A DNA stretch of 64,000 nt from contig CAVRAU010000027.1 in NCBI GenBank assembly GCA_963719055.1, forward strand, positions 1 through 64,000. Direction: 5' to 3'. Made by a program: the position numbers and the translations under genes. Shown piece after piece: positions 62,338 to 64,000 of this stretch. Each line of letters opens with the position of its first letter. The first letter of the stretch is position 1. The notes under the pieces were generated by a model. It saw only the letters and a program-made list of their open reading frames with translations. It searched no databases and was not told the origin of the DNA. The DNA comes from CAXMQZ01 sp963719055 (lineage in GTDB: Bacteria; Acidobacteriota; Thermoanaerobaculia; Multivoradales; JAHEKO01).

Positions 62338-63165
62338 GTGTTGAAAGAGTCGGAGCCGAGGCGCACGCGGCCAGCCCATGTCGAGCTGGTTGGCCAGCTT
62401 GCCGAGCGAATTCGGCCGGATGATCCGAGTCTGGAGAGTTGGTGCTCTCGGTACCATCAGACACACGCAGCCAGGCTCGCCACAGACCTCCAGATCGTCG
62501 AGAACCACGTGCAGCCGGGAGCGGCGGTCTTGGAGTACGGTGCGGTGCCCTTGCTGATGACCGCGGCGCTTTCGGATCTCGGCTATCAGATCAAGGCGTT
62601 GGATATCGCGCCCGAGCGGTTCTCGCAGGCCATCGAGCGCACGGGTCTCGATGTAGGGCGTTGTGATGTGGAGACCGAATCGGTGCCTTTCGCTGCGGAG
62701 ACATTCGACCTGGTTCTTTTCAACGAGCTGTTCGAGCATCTCCGAATCAACCCGATCTTCACGCTGAGCGAGGCCTGTCGGACGCTGAAGCCCGGTGGCT
62801 TGATGCTGCTGTCGACCCCGAACCTGCGTTCGTTTCGCGGTCTACGCAACCTTCTCGTCCGCAACCTCGGACACGCTTCCTCGGGTGGCGTCTACGACCA
62901 GTACGAAAAGCTCCAAACGCTCGGCCACATGGGACACGTGAGGGAGTACACCACTAGAGAAGTCGCGAACTTCCTGGGCCGAATCGGGTTTGACGTCGAA
63001 AAAGTGATCTTCCGAGGCGGGCACGGTGCCGGTCTGGTTGGCCTGGCCGAGCTGCTGGCGCCCAGTCTGCGTCCGTTCTTCACGCTAGTTGCAAGAAGGG
63101 GCGAGGACAACCAGGGCCGCTCGGTACCGGGCTCGAGGTCGCAGCCAGAGAAGGAGAGCAGATGA
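62338..63165 (+). CDS. class I SAM-dependent methyltransferase
   Basis: A 275-residue methyltransferase starting at GTG 62338, 37 bases after the NRPS. Motif I is AAVLEYGAVPLLMTAALSDL (a somewhat degenerate G-x-G), then IKALDIAPERFSQAIERTGL, ETFDLVLFNELFEHLRINPI, EACRTLKPGGLMLLSTPNLR, and a later HVREYTTREVANFLGRIGFD. It resembles O-/C-methyltransferases of polysaccharide and natural-product clusters. Its stop overlaps the start of the second sulfotransferase (ATGA). Confidence 0.85.
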   Translation: MLKESEPRRTRPAHVELVGQLAERIRPDDPSLESWCSRYHQTHAARLATDLQIVENHVQPGAAVLEYGAVPLLMTAALSDLGYQIKALDIAPERFSQAIERTGLDVGRCDVETESVPFAAETFDLVLFNELFEHLRINPIFTLSEACRTLKPGGLMLLSTPNLRSFRGLRNLLVRNLGHASSGGVYDQYEKLQTLGHMGHVREYTTREVANFLGRIGFDVEKVIFRGGHGAGLVGLAELLAPSLRPFFTLVARRGEDNQGRSVPGSRSQPEKESR

Positions 63166-64000
63166 CGGCGACCGAGATCGACAGTCGGATCTTCGTGGTC
63201 GGGGTTCCCCGTTCGGGTACGACCCTCATGCAGAGCCTTCTGGCGACGCACAGCGCGGTGACCTCCTTCACCGAAAGCCACTTTTTCAGCAGGTATTTCA
63301 GACTGGTGCCCTTCGTGTCGACGCCGATCCTGGTCAAGAGTCCCGAGGCCAGACTGAACGAGTTCCTCGCCGAGAACGGTGTCGACTCCGTCAGTGCAGC
63401 CGCTCTGCTCAGGGCGGCGGGAATGAACCGTCGCAGCGACCTGCTCTCGCCGCGACATGCGCGAGCGGTGACGCGACAGTTCCTCGGTCTGCTGGATCGG
63501 TTGACGCTGCAGCGCGGTCGGTCGAGCTGGATAGAAAAGACGCCTAGGCACCTTCGATATGTGCCGTTTCTCGAGAGGGTCTCAGGTTCCGAGTGCCGCA
63601 CCTGCTTCATCCACGTCATCCGAGAAGGCTTGGATGTCGTGGCCTCACTCCACCTCGCCTCTCAGAACTGGGAGCGACCGTACGATCTGGAGACCTGCGT
63701 CAATCGATGGAACGACGACGTCGGATTCTCCCTCGGTCGGATCGGTTCGCCGCACGATTACTTCGTGTTCTATGAGGAGTTGACGGCAGATCCGGAGAGT
63801 GCCTTGAGAGATCTGGTGGCAAAGCTGCAGCTCGACTGGCAGCCTGACATCCTCACTCGGTACGCGCCCACGTCGGAACCGCTGATGACCGAGGAGGAGA
63901 CCTGGAAAGCGAATGTCGGTCGCTCTGTTCGTCGCTCGACGGGCTCGGCAGGGTTGTTGACGCAAGCCCAGCGAGATCAGATCGCGACCCAGTTGGATCC
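63162..64000 (+). CDS. sulfotransferase 2 (continues beyond the window)
   Basis: AAGGAG precedes ATG 63162, which overlaps the methyltransferase stop. The frame stays open for 279 codons to the end of the window. N-terminal RIFVVGVPRSGTTLMQSLLA is the 5'-phosphosulfate loop, SSWIEKTPRHLRYVPFL and TCFIHVIREGLDVVASLHLA contain the 3'-phosphate-binding Arg/Ser block, and FVFYEELTADPESALRDL follows. This is a PF13469-type sulfotransferase, distinct in sequence from the one at 53316. The truncation is from the window edge, not biological. Confidence 0.87.
   Translation, partial: MTATEIDSRIFVVGVPRSGTTLMQSLLATHSAVTSFTESHFFSRYFRLVPFVSTPILVKSPEARLNEFLAENGVDSVSAAALLRAAGMNRRSDLLSPRHARAVTRQFLGLLDRLTLQRGRSSWIEKTPRHLRYVPFLERVSGSECRTCFIHVIREGLDVVASLHLASQNWERPYDLETCVNRWNDDVGFSLGRIGSPHDYFVFYEELTADPESALRDLVAKLQLDWQPDILTRYAPTSEPLMTEEETWKANVGRSVRRSTGSAGLLTQAQRDQIATQLD

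Noticed and set aside
61083..62366. 427-codon minus-strand ORF opposite the NRPS thioesterase
   Set aside because: The plus strand shows carrier and thioesterase motifs; the antisense frame has none.
1..64000. CRISPR array
   Set aside because: No regularly spaced identical repeats and no cas genes were seen; the only recurrent element is the 16-bp operator, at irregular promoter positions.

Overview
The window reads as a contiguous, GC-rich piece of a Gram-negative bacterial chromosome. It encodes outer-membrane phospholipase A, several beta-barrel proteins with terminal aromatic residues, signal-peptide and lipoprotein precursors, and a C30-type carotenoid cluster. Gene content would suit Acidobacteriota (for example Thermoanaerobaculia) or a similar soil/sediment lineage, but no marker gene here fixes the taxon. 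About 28 genes-worth of single-base frame breaks interrupt otherwise well conserved proteins, several in homopolymers (CCC at 11885, G8 at 35387). I treat most of these as likely draft-assembly indels and annotate across them, but I cannot exclude real decay.

Layout. 0-4.6 kb: a mercuric-reductase-like flavoprotein, then a scarred stretch with a truncated nucleotidyltransferase, an orphan beta-barrel C-terminus, pldA and an arylsulfatase C-terminus. 4.6-15.2 kb: ordinary accessory genes (AI-2E-type permease, nucleotidyltransferase plus helical partner, YihY/BrkB protein, SpoIIAA-like STAS protein, APP1 phosphatase, SRPBCC protein, lipase-like hydrolase, an osmoprotectant-type ABC transporter with fused binding protein and permease, TIGR01777 epimerase). 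15.2-24.7 kb: a carotenoid operon (redoxin-fold protein, CrtI-type desaturase/oxidase, apocarotenal-type aldehyde dehydrogenase, second CrtI-type enzyme, PlsC-like acyltransferase, CrtQ/CruC-like glycosyltransferase, ABC exporter). 24.7-28.6 kb: a MerR/B12-domain regulator of the CarH/LitR class, an outer-membrane protein and a LOV-PP2C photoreceptor phosphatase. 28.6-34 kb: flavin and PNPOx proteins, a PEP-synthase-like enzyme, DUF427, a FAD oxidoreductase. 34-52 kb: a second block of proteins typical of light/singlet-oxygen regulons (SOUL heme protein, SDR, NTF2-like lipoprotein, PQQ-type propellers, DUF1295, two fused CFA-synthase-like methyltransferases, DUF1365, FAD amine oxidase, DUF2878). 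52-64 kb: acyl-CoA dehydrogenase, two sulfotransferases, glycosyltransferases, a flippase, a one-module NRPS (C-A-PCP-TE) and a methyltransferase, which looks like a pathway for a sulfated, glycosylated, aminoacyl-containing surface molecule.

The most interesting signal is regulatory. A 16-bp element, ACRTTCAAAWCRTTCA, built from 9-bp direct repeats, occurs at eight places: in the crt operon promoter, before the CarH-like gene, and at the promoters of the SOUL, SDR, propeller, FAD-oxidase and DUF2878 genes. In the crt promoter it fills the 17-bp spacer between TTGACA and TATAGT. I infer a single regulon, probably governed by the CarH-like protein at 24668-25558. That protein keeps the W-x9-EH photosensing motif of CarH but has tyrosine where the cobalt-ligating histidine of the ExHxxG motif is expected. 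With a LOV-domain phosphatase next door, this is a candidate variant light- or redox-response system controlling carotenoid and membrane-lipid modification genes.
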